Below, in pieces: positions 45,861-54,908 of a stretch of DNA of 64,000 bases. How positions within the stretch are numbered: position 1 is the stretch's first letter; the number at the start of each line of letters is the position of its first letter. The translations under genes were made by a program, and so were the position numbers. This DNA comes from an uncultured Prevotellaceae bacterium (GTDB lineage: Bacteria > Bacteroidota > Bacteroidia > Bacteroidales > Muribaculaceae): assembly GCA_947165485.1 (NCBI GenBank), contig CAMVAP010000003.1:33863-97862 (forward strand), given 5' to 3'. The notes under the pieces are model-generated. The model had not been told where the DNA came from. It saw only the letters and a list, made by a program, of their open reading frames with translations, and made no database searches.

Positions 45861-47099
45861 ATGAAAAAGTTTATCTTGAAGAGCGTCATGATGATGCTCA
45901 CCGCAGCCCTGTGTTTGACTTCGTGCAGCAGCGATGACCCGATTCCCGTCATCCCCACCTCGATGGTTACCCTTGAGGTTCCTGCTAACTTAGAGAACAC
46001 GGCCCTTAGCAATGCAACCGCCACACTGACCAATGTCGAGACTAAACAGGTTACCACCATCGATGGTGCCAATTTTGTCAAGGACGGCAATGGCTACAAA
46101 ATCATGTGCAATGACCTGCAAGCCGGTACCTATAACATCGTTGTGACTGGTCATCTCGACTTCACCCTCAACGGCGTTGCCGGTCAGAAGGACTTTGAGG
46201 TAACGACCGACAATGTGGCCCTCAGCGAGACATCTCACGACTTAAAGATGGTCATCTCCACATTTACGGCCCAGGGCGGTTTTGTCATCAGTGAGATTTT
46301 CTATACCGGCACCAGCACACCCGAGGGTAAATCCTATAGCGGTGACCAGTACATCATTATCACCAACAACTCGGACGTCACCCTGTATGCTGACAGCATC
46401 GCCGTGCTCGAGTCGGCCTTCCTGACAACGACCAAGGAGGACTATACCCCCGACATCATGTCCACCCACTTCTCGGTGCAGGCCTGCTACATGATTCCCG
46501 GCGACGGTAAGAGTGTTCCCGTTGAGCCTGGCCAGAGCCTCAAACTGGCCGTTAACGCCATCAACCACAAGACCGAGCAGCCCAACTCGATCGACCAGAG
46601 CGACGCCGACTTTGAGTTCTATGACGAAACGTCCAACCCCAATTTCACTGATCCCGATGGAGAGGCACCCAACCTGGACAAGTGGTACTGCTACACCGCA
46701 ACCATCTACCAGTTCCATAGCCGCGGCTTCAACTCGATGGCGATTGCCAAGATGAAGACCGGCAAGGAGGACTGGCTGCAAAACTACGTGTATGACGCTA
46801 CCTATCTGTTTGTATTCGGAGACTTCACTAAGGAGATGACCAAGAGTGGCATCTACAAGGTGCCCAACGAGTGGATTCTCGATGGCGTGAACCTGAGCGT
46901 CGAGTCGGTGCGCGAGTGGAATGTGCTCGATGCCTCGATTGATGCTGGCTGGACCTACTGCGGCAAGGTGGACCGTGACGAGACCCGCTTCAACAAGTCG
47001 GTAATCCGCAAGCAGGATGCCAATGGCAAGTACATCGACACCAACAACTCTACCAACGACTTCATCCCCGAGGCTCCCGCTTCACTGCTCAACAAATAA
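45861..47099 (+). CDS. DUF4876-like lipoprotein
   Basis: A 412-residue lipoprotein with lipobox LTSC (Cys22) followed by an acidic SSDD, which suits surface exposure. Residues about 30-120 form a beta-sandwich related to the small lipoprotein two genes upstream. The main domain starts [20 protein letters not shown] and includes [18 protein letters not shown], matching the DUF4876 family as I remember it. It is separated from the barrel gene by 45 bases, still in the operon. It may act as the ligand-capturing lipoprotein of the receptor, taking the place of SusD (inference). Confidence 0.82.
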   Translation: MKKFILKSVMMMLTAALCLTSCSSDDPIPVIPTSMVTLEVPANLENTALSNATATLTNVETKQVTTIDGANFVKDGNGYKIMCNDLQAGTYNIVVTGHLDFTLNGVAGQKDFEVTTDNVALSETSHDLKMVISTFTAQGGFVISEIFYTGTSTPEGKSYSGDQYIIITNNSDVTLYADSIAVLESAFLTTTKEDYTPDIMSTHFSVQACYMIPGDGKSVPVEPGQSLKLAVNAINHKTEQPNSIDQSDADFEFYDETSNPNFTDPDGEAPNLDKWYCYTATIYQFHSRGFNSMAIAKMKTGKEDWLQNYVYDATYLFVFGDFTKEMTKSGIYKVPNEWILDGVNLSVESVREWNVLDASIDAGWTYCGKVDRDETRFNKSVIRKQDANGKYIDTNNSTNDFIPEAPASLLNK

Positions 47100-47104
47100 A
47101 AACA

Positions 47105-49912
47105 ATGAAGAAATACTTATTATTTCTTGTAGCACTCGTGCTGCTGCCCACATGGGCGGCAGCACAGTTGCCTCAAGACCCGAGTGTGCGCCAAGGCACC
47201 CTCAAGAATGGAATGACTTATTACATCCGTCATAATGCCAAGGAGAAAGGCCTTGCCGACTTCTACATCGCATAGCGGGTGGGGTCGATTCTCGAGGAGC
47301 CCCGGCAGCGGGGACTCGCCCACTTCCTGGAGCACATGGCATTTAACGGCACCAAGCATTTCCCAGGCAAGAACGGGAAACCGGGCATCGTTCCCTGGTG
47401 TGAGAGCATCGGCGTCAAGTTTGGTGCCAACCTCAACGCCTATACCTCTATCGACCAGACGGTCTATCACATCGGCTCGGCACCACTCAAGCGGGAAGGC
47501 ATCATCGACTCCTGCCTGCTGGTGCTGCATGACTGGAGCCACTACCTGCTGCTCGAGGACGGGGAGATCGATAAGGAGCGCGGTGTCATCCACGAGGAGT
47601 GGCGCACCCGCCGCGCGGGAATGGCCGTGCAACGCATGCAGGAAGATGTCCTGCCCATCATCTATCAGGGGACAAAATATGAGGACTGCATGCCCATCGG
47701 TTCGATGGACATCGTGGACCATTTCCCCTATCAGGACCTGCGCGACTACTACAACAAGTGGTACCGTCCCGACCTGCAAGCTATCGTGGTGGTGGGTGAC
47801 ATCGATGTTGACAAGATGGAGAATAAAATCAAGAAGGTGTTCTCTTCCATCCCCATGCCCAAGAAACCTGCCGAGCGCATTTATTACCCCGTGAGTGACA
47901 ACGAGAAGATGATTGTCGCCATCGAGAAGGATGCCGAGCAGCCCATCGTCCTGTGCCACATCTACCAGAAGCGTGATGCGACACCCGATGCCGAGAAGAA
48001 CAGCGAGGCTTACTTGCGCGGCAGCTACATCGACGACCTCATCAGCACCATGCTCAATGATCGGTTTGCCGAGTTGCGCCAGCAGCCTGGCTCACCGGTG
48101 CAGAGTGCATCGGGCCGCGCCTCGACGTTCTTCATCAGCCGCACCAAGGAGGCCTTTGCCATGAGCATCAGCTGCAAGCAGGAAAATATCCTGGGTGGCA
48201 TCATCGCTGCCGTCGGTGTGGCCGAGCAGGCCCGCCAGCATGGCTTTACCCAGAGCGAATTGGACCGTGCCAAGAAACTCTTCCTCAATGCCGCCGAGCG
48301 TCGTTACAACATGCGTGACGATTACCGCAACTCACACTATGTCAACGCCTGTGTGAGCCATTTCCTGAACAGAGAGCCGCTCGTGTCGGTGGAATTTGAA
48401 CTGGAAAACACTCGCAAGTTGCACAACGCAGTGACTCTTGAAGAAGTCAATGCCGCCACGCGTGAGCTGATTACCGACCGCAACCAGGTCGTGGTCATGT
48501 ATGCCCCCGACAAGGAAGACGTGGTTCTGCCCAGCGAGGGCCAGATTGAGCAGATCATCACTGCCGCCCAGCGGTTGTCCTATGCGCCCTACACCGAGCC
48601 GCAGTTGGCCGACAATCTGATGAATCAGCTTCCCCTGCCTGGCTCCATTGTCAGCGAGGCGCCTTATAAGCACGGTTTCACCGAGTTCACGCTGTCCAAC
48701 GGCATGAAAGTCTATGCCCGCAAGACCGACTTCAACGCCGACGCCGTTTCGCTGGAAATGCAGGCCGAGGGCGGCACCTCGCTCTATGGCGATGAGGATA
48801 TTCCCAACTTCAGCATCATCTCCAGCAGCGTGAGTGAGGCTGGCGTTGGCGAATTTGATGCCATCACGTTGCGCAAGATGCTCACGGGTAAGTCGGTACG
48901 CGTCAGCCCGTCGATAGGCTCCAAGAGCCAGAGCATCTATGGCTCATCATCGGTCAAGGACATGAAGACCATGTTTGAGCTGGCTCACCTGTACTTCACG
49001 TCTCCACGGCGCGACACCACGGCCTTCAATGAGTTCATCAGCCGCAACCGGTCTTTCCTCACCAACAGGAATGCCTCGCCCAAGGTGGACTACAACGATT
49101 CCATCCGTGCCATTCTCTACGATCACCATCCGCGCATGGCGCCTGTCGTGCAATCAACGCTGGACCACGTGAGCTATGACCGCATCCTGGAGATCTACAA
49201 GGAGCGCTTTAGCGACGCATCCAATTTCAAGACGGTCATCATCGGCAACTATGACGAGACAGAACTGCGCCAACTGCTGTGCCAATATCTGGCAACACTG
49301 CCTGCAACGGGCAAGCATGAGCAGACCAACTACGACAATGTGCCGCAAATCGTCCCAGGCAAGGCCGTTCACAAGTTCACCAAGAAGATGGCCACGCCAC
49401 TGGCCAACGTCAGCATCTACTACACGGCCGACGTGCCCTTCACGGCACAGAGCGACCTGGAACTGGACTTCCTCAAGCGCTGCCTGTCCATCGCCTACAC
49501 CGACTCGGTGCGTGAGGAGAAAGGAGGCACCTACGGCGTGAGTGTGGACTTTGACCTGGCCCGTGATGACAAGCCCAATGCCACGTTCAGGATTTCATAT
49601 AATGCCGATCCCGACCGCTACGGCGAACTCAATCCAATCATCTACAAGCAGCTGCAGGTCATCGCGGATAAAGGCCCGCTCGAGTCGAGCATGTCCAAGG
49701 TCAAGCAATACTTGACCAAGCAGTATGACCAGATGGTCATCACCAATGACTACTGGAGCTACATCATCTGGCACGAGCTGGATGATGATACCGACTTTGA
49801 CCGGGACTACTGCAAGATGGTGCAGGACATGACCGCTGGCGATGTTCAGCGCATGGCTCAGCGCCTGATTGCTGCGGGACGTTGCATCGAGGTCACCATG
49901 CTCTCAGAGTAA
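47105..49912 (+). pseudogene. M16 zinc protease gene interrupted by an in-frame amber codon
   Basis: From the ATG at 47105 the frame encodes a signal peptide ([20 protein letters not shown]) and the M16 start ([19 protein letters not shown]). Codon 57 is TAG (47273-47275), after which the same frame runs uninterrupted to 49912. Relatives read FYIAQRVGS here, so one C-to-T change in a CAG codon explains it. The zinc motif HFLEH (His73, Glu76, His77) lies after the stop. The second half-domain (FTLSNGMKVYARKTDFNADA on) is complete. TAG is used as a normal stop by several genes nearby, so recoding is unlikely. An internal GTG at 47279 would give 877 residues without a signal peptide. Last gene of the TonB operon. 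Confidence 0.87.
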
Positions 49913-49949
49913 GCCATCCACTGGCATGGCCCAGCCTGTATGCAATATT

Positions 49950-49984
49950 AAAGAATGTCCCCATTATTTTTGGGGGCATTCTTT
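49950..49984 (+). terminator. Terminator of the TonB receptor operon
   Basis: AAAGAATGTCCCC pairs with GGGGGCATTCTTT (49972-49984, one G-T pair) around a short T-rich loop, then GTCTTA. Confidence 0.8.
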
Positions 49985-50008
49985 GTCTTAAATACCTAAT
50001 TATGAGGA

Positions 50009-50039
50009 TTGCACCACAATACCATTATGGCTAATTTTG
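50009..50039 (+). promoter_or_regulatory. Promoter of the hemerythrin-LuxR gene
   Basis: TTG at 50009-50011 and TAATTTTG at 50032-50039, spacer 20. Transcription should begin near 50045, so the real start is the ATG at 50072, not 50009. Confidence 0.8.
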
Positions 50040-50071
50040 CATCATCATGCTTAATCGCATCACCATCTATT

Positions 50072-51040
50072 ATGAAAGAACAGAAGATATATGAGGCCGA
50101 TGACAAGATGATTTCACTCATTGGCGATAATTACAATCTGCTGCAGGCTCTGGGTGCATTCGGCATCAGTTTGGGGTTCGGCGACAAGACGGTGAGGGAG
50201 ACCTGCGAGGCCGGTGGCGTGGACACGCACACCTTTCTGGCGGTGGTCAACTATGCCATCAATGGCATCGAGGTGGGCAACGACCAGCACATCTCGGTAG
50301 CCACACTGCTCCAGTATCTTGATGCTAGTCATGCCTATTTTATTGATTTCCAGCTTCCTTACATCCGTCGCGAGCTCGAGGAGTCGCTCAGCGAGGGAAA
50401 CTCCCTGGCACAGCTCATCATGAGACTCTATGACGAGTATGCCTGCGAGATACGCCGTCACATGAACTATGAGCAGCAGACGCTATTCCCCTATGTCAAG
50501 GCTTTGCTTGATGGCCGGCAAGCCAGTGACTACAATGTGGAGACCTTCTCCAAGCATCATGATGCTGTAGACCAGCGGTTGCATGAGCTCAAGATCCTTA
50601 TTATCAAGTATCTGCCGCAAGACGGGATGCACAACAACCAGTTGATGGCAGCCCTGCACGACATCTACGAGAATGAGGTGTGGATACGCCAGCACGTGAT
50701 GGTTGAGGAGCACATTTTTCTCCCTGCCGTACGCCACCTGGAGCATCAGACGAAGCGAGGGAACGTAACCCGCAACATCTCCAAAATGGTCTTCAAGGAC
50801 GGGGCTAAAGCGCCCCAATCTCTCTCCAGTCGCGAGAAAGACATCATTATCGCACTGGTACAGGGAATGGCCAATAAGGAGATAGCGGCACACCTGGGCA
50901 TCTCGACCAACACCGTCATCACCCACCGTCGCAATATTGCCCAGAAGCTGCAGATCCACAGTCCATCGGGCCTCACCATCTATGCCATCGTCAACCGCCT
51001 GATCGACATCAACTCGGTGAATATCGACAACAAGCGATAA
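50072..51040 (+). CDS. Hemerythrin-like sensor with LuxR-type DNA-binding domain
   Basis: A 322-residue protein. Residues about 5-60 resemble the ScdA/RIC N-terminal domain (GFGDKTVRETCEAGGVD). Residues about 75-220 form a hemerythrin-like helical bundle whose His/Glu ligands are visible: DASHAYF, HMNYEQQTLFPYV, FSKHHDAVD and RQHVMVEEHIFLP. They should hold a di-iron centre. The C-terminus is a LuxR-family HTH (SSREKDIIIALVQGMANKEI then STNTVITHRRNIAQKL). Fusing a repair-type hemerythrin to a DNA-binding domain suggests a cytosolic O2, NO or iron sensor that controls transcription directly. It is monocistronic; targets are unknown. Confidence 0.9.
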   Translation: MKEQKIYEADDKMISLIGDNYNLLQALGAFGISLGFGDKTVRETCEAGGVDTHTFLAVVNYAINGIEVGNDQHISVATLLQYLDASHAYFIDFQLPYIRRELEESLSEGNSLAQLIMRLYDEYACEIRRHMNYEQQTLFPYVKALLDGRQASDYNVETFSKHHDAVDQRLHELKILIIKYLPQDGMHNNQLMAALHDIYENEVWIRQHVMVEEHIFLPAVRHLEHQTKRGNVTRNISKMVFKDGAKAPQSLSSREKDIIIALVQGMANKEIAAHLGISTNTVITHRRNIAQKLQIHSPSGLTIYAIVNRLIDINSVNIDNKR

Positions 51041-51083
51041 AGCAATGATATAGCTGTTGGCCTATCTGGGGGATTAAACTGGA

Positions 51084-51110
51084 TGTTGCAAAACTCAATG
51101 CCTCTTTTTT
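51084..51110. repeat. Dispersed 27-base repeat
   Basis: TGTTGCAAAACTCAATGCCT followed by CTTTTTT. It matches the complement of 10586-10613 with two or three changes. The rest of 51041-51246 is AT-rich and holds no gene I can support. Confidence 0.5.
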
Positions 51111-51246
51111 GAATCAGCCTAACCGACTAGAGATTAAATAGAATCAATCTTTATTTAAATTTTATTTATAATTTTACTTGATTTCTTGAGCAAAGCTCGA
51201 TCTTCTTTTCGCCGCTTGATTTATGCAAGCCACACTTTAATTCCCC

Positions 51247-51477
51247 ATGGGAATCACGGGTGACGAGTTCTTCCTTAAAGCCGCCCAGCCATTGCGTGAG
51301 CGCGGATTTTCACAACCCGGTTGGGGAAATGTCACCGGACTTGCCATGTATTCATGGATCACCTGCATCGACGTTACAGGCTCCTATGCCAGCAACGAAA
51401 TCGCCATCAACTGGAACGCCTCGTTGGTATCGCTTCTGGGCTGGATTGATGCCGAGATGAAATCCTCCACCAATTAA
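51247..51477 (+). pseudogene. GH9 cellulase 3' remnant
   Basis: A 76-codon frame whose second half (VTGSYASNEIAINWNASLVS, then LLGWIDAEMK) matches the C-terminal end of GH9 endoglucanases. In those enzymes SYASNE-x-AINWNA closes the (alpha/alpha)6 barrel. The part before it (FSQPGWGNVTGLAMYSW) is GH9-like but does not join smoothly, so another deletion is likely. There is no promoter, signal peptide or catalytic domain. Its final codons and the 160 bases after it are duplicated at the other GH9 remnant (40385-40924), showing both derive from one gene or recent paralogues. Confidence 0.75.
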
Positions 51478-51630
51478 AGTAAAAGATTGAGCCTACTTCT
51501 CTTGAGGATCTCGATGCCGAGAAACTTGAGTTGGTGTATGATTTCGTCAAGTCAATTGCAAGTTGATACTAATACCTGATGTTGTGAAGAGAAGAATTTG
51601 TGGAAAACGCAACGATTTGTTGCGTTTTCT
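51440..51630. repeat. Direct repeat DR2 (GH9 3' end and terminator)
   Basis: Second copy of the sequence at 40900-41088, same orientation, 10.5 kb away. It includes the terminator hairpin AAAACGCAAC / GTTGCGTTTT (51604-51628). The promoter of the ATPase operon begins right at its end. Confidence 0.9.
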
Positions 51631-51661
51631 TTTGAAAATAGCAAAAAATAGGCTATTTTTG
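51631..51661 (+). promoter_or_regulatory. Promoter of the ATPase-TOPRIM operon
   Basis: TTTG at 51631-51634 and TATTTTTG at 51654-51661, spacer 19. It directs the start choice at 51689, because the upstream in-frame ATG at 51563 precedes the promoter. Confidence 0.8.
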
Positions 51662-51688
51662 CGGTCAAAACGCAAATATTTCGACATT

Positions 51689-52960
51689 ATGAAGATATCG
51701 ATTAAGAAAATCAAGGTTGGCGGAATCACCAATATTAAGGATGTTGAGATTCCCATGGAGAAGCTGACGGCCCTTGTCGCTCCCAACAATTATGGTAAGA
51801 GCAACTTCCTTGTCGCCATCGAGTTCGCTGTGCAGTTCATGGCGGCTCAGAGCGACACCAGGCTCAAAATGATGTCCACGCGCAACGTGATTCCCATCAA
51901 TAAGTCAATGGAAGAAGCTCCCTTCTCGTTTGAGATGGAGGGTAGCACGGGTGACACAGAGTTTGTGTATGGCTTTTCGTTTGAGTGGGCCAGGACAAAC
52001 GGTAAAGATCAAGGGAGTAGGGTGGTGAGTGAGTCCTTGAAATTGAAGCAAGCCTCCGAGCTCAAGTACAAAGCCTATATCAAGCGTGAGTCCACCGAAC
52101 TCGCGCATATCATTGCCACGCCCAAGGGACGCTGCAACAAGGAGGTTCTAGTTGATCGTGGCACCCTTGTCATGGATAAACTGTTGAATATGGATGGGCT
52201 GTTCTATCTGGACGTGGTTAAGGCCATAAGGTCGATGAACGTCAAGCGTGTGAATACTCTGGACAATCCTGATGGTATTTTCAGTTCACCATATCCAGCC
52301 TCGGGCTCTGGAGGGTACAGTGTGTCCTTTCCCAAGCCTGGTGAAATCGGCTTCTTCATCAACAGCCTCCGCCAACTTGATGTGGACAAGTATGAGTTGC
52401 TGAAGAACACCATCGTTGACCTGTTGCCCAACATTGAGGATTTTGAGCCGGTCCAGGTGGACTTGTCACCGAAGACAGATGTGCCATTCCAACTCCCAAA
52501 CACATACTTTGATATCCGTGTCAAGGAACGCTACAATAACCAGTACACCAGCATCAACAATGTGTCAACCGGCAGCAAGAAAATCTTGTTTGTCTTGACC
52601 ATGTCGTTGGCAGCCAGCCTCAACCATGTAGACCTGCTCATGTTCGAGGAATTGGAAAACTCTGTACATCCACGACTGTTGCAAAATCTGCTACAAGTCG
52701 TTACCGAACTTGCGGGTAATACCAAGGTCATCACGACGAGTCATTCCCCCTATTTGGTCAAGTATCTGTCGCCGAGCAATATCCAGTTAGGCTTGCCCAC
52801 ACATTCAGGTATTGCTGAATTCAAGGCCATCAAGCCCAGCAAGGTCAATAAGGTGTTGCGTCAGGCGTCAGCCGAGGAAGTATCCATCGGTGAATACCTA
52901 TTTGACATGATGCTTGATGCCGAGGCCGATGATGAGATGTTGAACGAGTATTTTGCGTGA
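51689..52960 (+). CDS. AAA15/OLD-type ABC-like ATPase, candidate defence protein
   Basis: A 423-residue SMC/ABC-type ATPase. Walker A is APNNYGKSN (residues 31-39; the first Gly is Ala, common in this group). The signature-like VSTGSKKILFVL comes near 290. Walker B is LLMFEELENSVHP, and a switch His lies in TTSHSPYL. There is no nuclease domain of its own. The next gene, starting four bases after the stop, encodes a TOPRIM-like protein. This gives the two-gene layout of RloA-RloB, PARIS (AriA-AriB) and related anti-phage systems. In these the ATPase senses infection and releases or activates the TOPRIM effector. I favour that reading, without knowing which named system it belongs to. Confidence 0.85.
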   Translation: MKISIKKIKVGGITNIKDVEIPMEKLTALVAPNNYGKSNFLVAIEFAVQFMAAQSDTRLKMMSTRNVIPINKSMEEAPFSFEMEGSTGDTEFVYGFSFEWARTNGKDQGSRVVSESLKLKQASELKYKAYIKRESTELAHIIATPKGRCNKEVLVDRGTLVMDKLLNMDGLFYLDVVKAIRSMNVKRVNTLDNPDGIFSSPYPASGSGGYSVSFPKPGEIGFFINSLRQLDVDKYELLKNTIVDLLPNIEDFEPVQVDLSPKTDVPFQLPNTYFDIRVKERYNNQYTSINNVSTGSKKILFVLTMSLAASLNHVDLLMFEELENSVHPRLLQNLLQVVTELAGNTKVITTSHSPYLVKYLSPSNIQLGLPTHSGIAEFKAIKPSKVNKVLRQASAEEVSIGEYLFDMMLDAEADDEMLNEYFA

Positions 52961-52964
52961 AGGT

Positions 52965-53576
52965 ATGAAGAAGACAGGACCCAATAAGCCCCATGTGGTG
53001 ATCTTTGTTGAAGGCGACACCGATAAAATCTTCTTTGACCATCTCATTCAGTTCTATCGTGAACATTCGACAACCGAGGTCGTCTCATGCGAAGTGAGGA
53101 ACCTGCGCGGTGTCTCGCGCTACACCAATAAGATCGTTGGCAAACTCCAAAACGATATTTGCCCGAAAGCATTGAAGAAAGGCATGGCGGTGACAGCGGT
53201 ATGTTGCAGTTATGATACCGATGTGTTCGAATATGCTGAGCGTCCCGTGGTTGACTGGAACAAGGTTGAGCGAGAAGTCAAGAAACTTGGAATCAGTGAG
53301 TTCTGCCACGTCAGGGTAGAGCAGATGATGGAAGATTGGCTTCTGGATGACCTGGCAGGCATTTGTGCGTTCCTCAAATTGAAGAAGGCACCCATTCCGT
53401 TGGCAGGTGGAACTGGATACCAAAAGATGCAGACTCTCTTCAAGCGGGCCAACAAGATTTATCTGAAGGGCAACAGCATCACACCAATGATGGCCTCAAT
53501 CGACGTGAGCGTGATCAGGCAACAGCGGCAATCATCGTTAGCACGCCTGGAATCAATCCTAAACGTCACGATTTAA
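52965..53576 (+). CDS. TOPRIM-like effector partner of the ATPase (RloB/DUF4276/DUF4435-type)
   Basis: A 203-residue protein. The start at 52965 (ATG) is preferred to an upstream TTG at 52953 that overlaps the ATPase stop. TOPRIM-type acidic positions are visible: Glu16 in IFVEGDTDKIFF, and Asp84 and Asp86 in CCSYDTDVFEY. A later VEQMMEDWLLDD resembles the Glu-x-x-x-x-Trp element of small TOPRIM-like families. It is probably a metal-dependent nuclease whose target (tRNA, phage DNA or host DNA) cannot be read from sequence. Translationally linked to the ATPase gene. A terminator lies about 270 bases downstream. Confidence 0.8.
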   Translation: MKKTGPNKPHVVIFVEGDTDKIFFDHLIQFYREHSTTEVVSCEVRNLRGVSRYTNKIVGKLQNDICPKALKKGMAVTAVCCSYDTDVFEYAERPVVDWNKVEREVKKLGISEFCHVRVEQMMEDWLLDDLAGICAFLKLKKAPIPLAGGTGYQKMQTLFKRANKIYLKGNSITPMMASIDVSVIRQQRQSSLARLESILNVTI

Positions 53577-53841
53577 CGACCATCAGATAACGCTCAAAAC
53601 CCTTATATACAAGAGAGAAATAATACGCCCCGAGAGAGGAACGCTGGCAACAGTTCAATAGGCTGGCGGCAGAGTGGGGCGACAACATATAAACTTAACA
53701 CGATGGACAAGGACCTGCTGGCGAGGAGTTAGCATGGACAACCACCATCACGGACGCTGACCCGTTTGTGTGAACCGTAACCTAAAGACGTTACTCCTTC
53801 ACATCAATGGCGAGTCCGATTGAAGTGCGATATCAGTGCCG

Positions 53842-53871
53842 AAGAGGCGTTGGTGTCGCTCTTCTTTTTTT
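53842..53871 (+). terminator. Probable terminator downstream of the ATPase-TOPRIM genes
   Basis: AAGAGGCG pairs with CGCTCTT around a short loop, then CTTTTTTT. The gap 53577-54001 (425 bases) holds no gene I can support. Around 53638-53690 a short frame REERWQQFNRLAAEWGDNI ends in a stop and may be the relic of a lost gene. Confidence 0.6.
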
Positions 53872-53935
53872 CGGTTCTCTCTGTTTGATATTATTTAGAA
53901 GCAGCGAAAACGATGATTTTTGGGAGTATCTTAGG

Positions 53936-53973
53936 CCTCTGACACATTTTGGCAGAGGTGGTATTTTACTTTG
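53936..53973 (+). promoter_or_regulatory. Operator-promoter, site 1 (CCTCTG-N11-CAGAGG-N11-TTTG)
   Basis: A perfect 6-bp inverted repeat CCTCTG (53936-53941) and CAGAGG (53953-53958), 11 bases apart. Exactly 11 bases later comes TTTG of the -7 box (TTACTTTG, 53966-53973). The same layout occurs at 54844 and 61571. Confidence 0.7.
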
Positions 53974-54001
53974 TCGTCGAATAATTTGAAAAGGAGCTAT
54001 T

Positions 54002-54799
54002 ATGGTAAATTTTTTGACGACATTTGATGAGATTCAGGAAGAAGCAGTCCGGTTGTTAAGCCTCAGGCCGTGTGAAATCAAGAAACTGGATACGGAGATT
54101 GTGATAAATCTTTATTGCGCTTTTGCTAAATGGGTTGGTTCTCATATCGCAGAGTATGCTGAAAAGTTCAACTATCCCTGCTATGGATTTCGCATTGAGC
54201 GAATTCATAAATATCTTGGTTATTGTTCCGGTAAATGGATCACCATAGATATCAACAGTATGTTTTTATCAGAGATTAACTTGAAGGAGCTTATACTGCA
54301 TGAATTGACTTATGTCATCCATTACAATTATGAGCCAGAGTTTTGGAATCAGCTTGTTTCAAATTTGAATGCTGAAAACCTTCTGGAAGAGGGTAACAAA
54401 GATCATATCTTTGAAGTACGGGTCAACAATTATGGAGTGAGGCTATTATATGATAATGGTAACAGGGTTGGTGTTTGTTTTCAATCAAAAGATCCCCTTG
54501 GGGGGGCTAGGTATATTGACATCCTCGGGCGCCATTTGACGCATCTGCAGTATAATTACAAGCAATCGCCAAAGCAAGGATTATTATGGAACAGAATTAT
54601 GGACAAGAATGGCAACAGAAGGGAATTGGACATGAGTAGATTATGTGATAATGGTTGGCACTTACCTCTTTGGGATGTGTGGAATAAGTACTTTGAACGG
54701 TATGGTTTGTTCGAACTGAGCGTCCCAATGTGTGATGACATTTTCCGTATAAAGCCATTCAAGAAACTTCGGCTAAGTAATCGAGGGCCACACAATTGA
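54002..54799 (+). CDS. YgjP/M48-like metallopeptidase-fold protein with degenerate zinc site
   Basis: A 265-residue protein. Residues about 15-125 resemble the YgjP/DUF45 (SprT-like, M48) peptidase domain: RIERIHKYLGYCSGKWITID, then LKELILHELTYVIHYNYEPE, then FW. In active relatives this reads HEL-x-H and later NH-x-x-FW. Here the second and third zinc ligands are Tyr (Tyr104 and Tyr110), leaving only His100 and Glu101, so catalysis is unlikely. The C-terminal 130 residues are unrelated, polar and aromatic. It has its own operator-promoter shared with the WYL gene that follows 110 bases downstream. It may be a sensor, adaptor or pseudo-enzyme of the island. Confidence 0.65.
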   Translation: MVNFLTTFDEIQEEAVRLLSLRPCEIKKLDTEIVINLYCAFAKWVGSHIAEYAEKFNYPCYGFRIERIHKYLGYCSGKWITIDINSMFLSEINLKELILHELTYVIHYNYEPEFWNQLVSNLNAENLLEEGNKDHIFEVRVNNYGVRLLYDNGNRVGVCFQSKDPLGGARYIDILGRHLTHLQYNYKQSPKQGLLWNRIMDKNGNRRELDMSRLCDNGWHLPLWDVWNKYFERYGLFELSVPMCDDIFRIKPFKKLRLSNRGPHN

Positions 54800-54843
54800 C
54801 CCTGTACGTGGAAATTTTTTAATTTAGAAGTGAAAAATTTAAA

Positions 54844-54881
54844 GGTCGGACACAATTTGGCAGAGGTTTGTTTTATCTTTG
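54844..54881 (+). promoter_or_regulatory. Operator-promoter, site 2 (WYL gene)
   Basis: Right half CAGAGG (54861-54866), the same 11-base gap, then TATCTTTG (54874-54881), a perfect -7 box. The left half is degenerate (GGTCGG at 54844-54849). The sequence GACACAATTTGGCAGAGG is nearly identical to site 1 (GACACATTTTGGCAGAGG). Confidence 0.75.
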
Positions 54882-54908
54882 CGGTGTTAAATTAAAAACG
54901 CGTATGTT

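Noticed and set aside
47273..47275. Amber codon read through as Gln by a changed genetic code
   Set aside because: Several intact genes in the window end in TAG at the expected place, so TAG is a working stop codon.
53807..53989. A 60-codon frame before the degenerate peptidase gene
   Set aside because: It spans a terminator hairpin and the operator-promoter and shows no family similarity.
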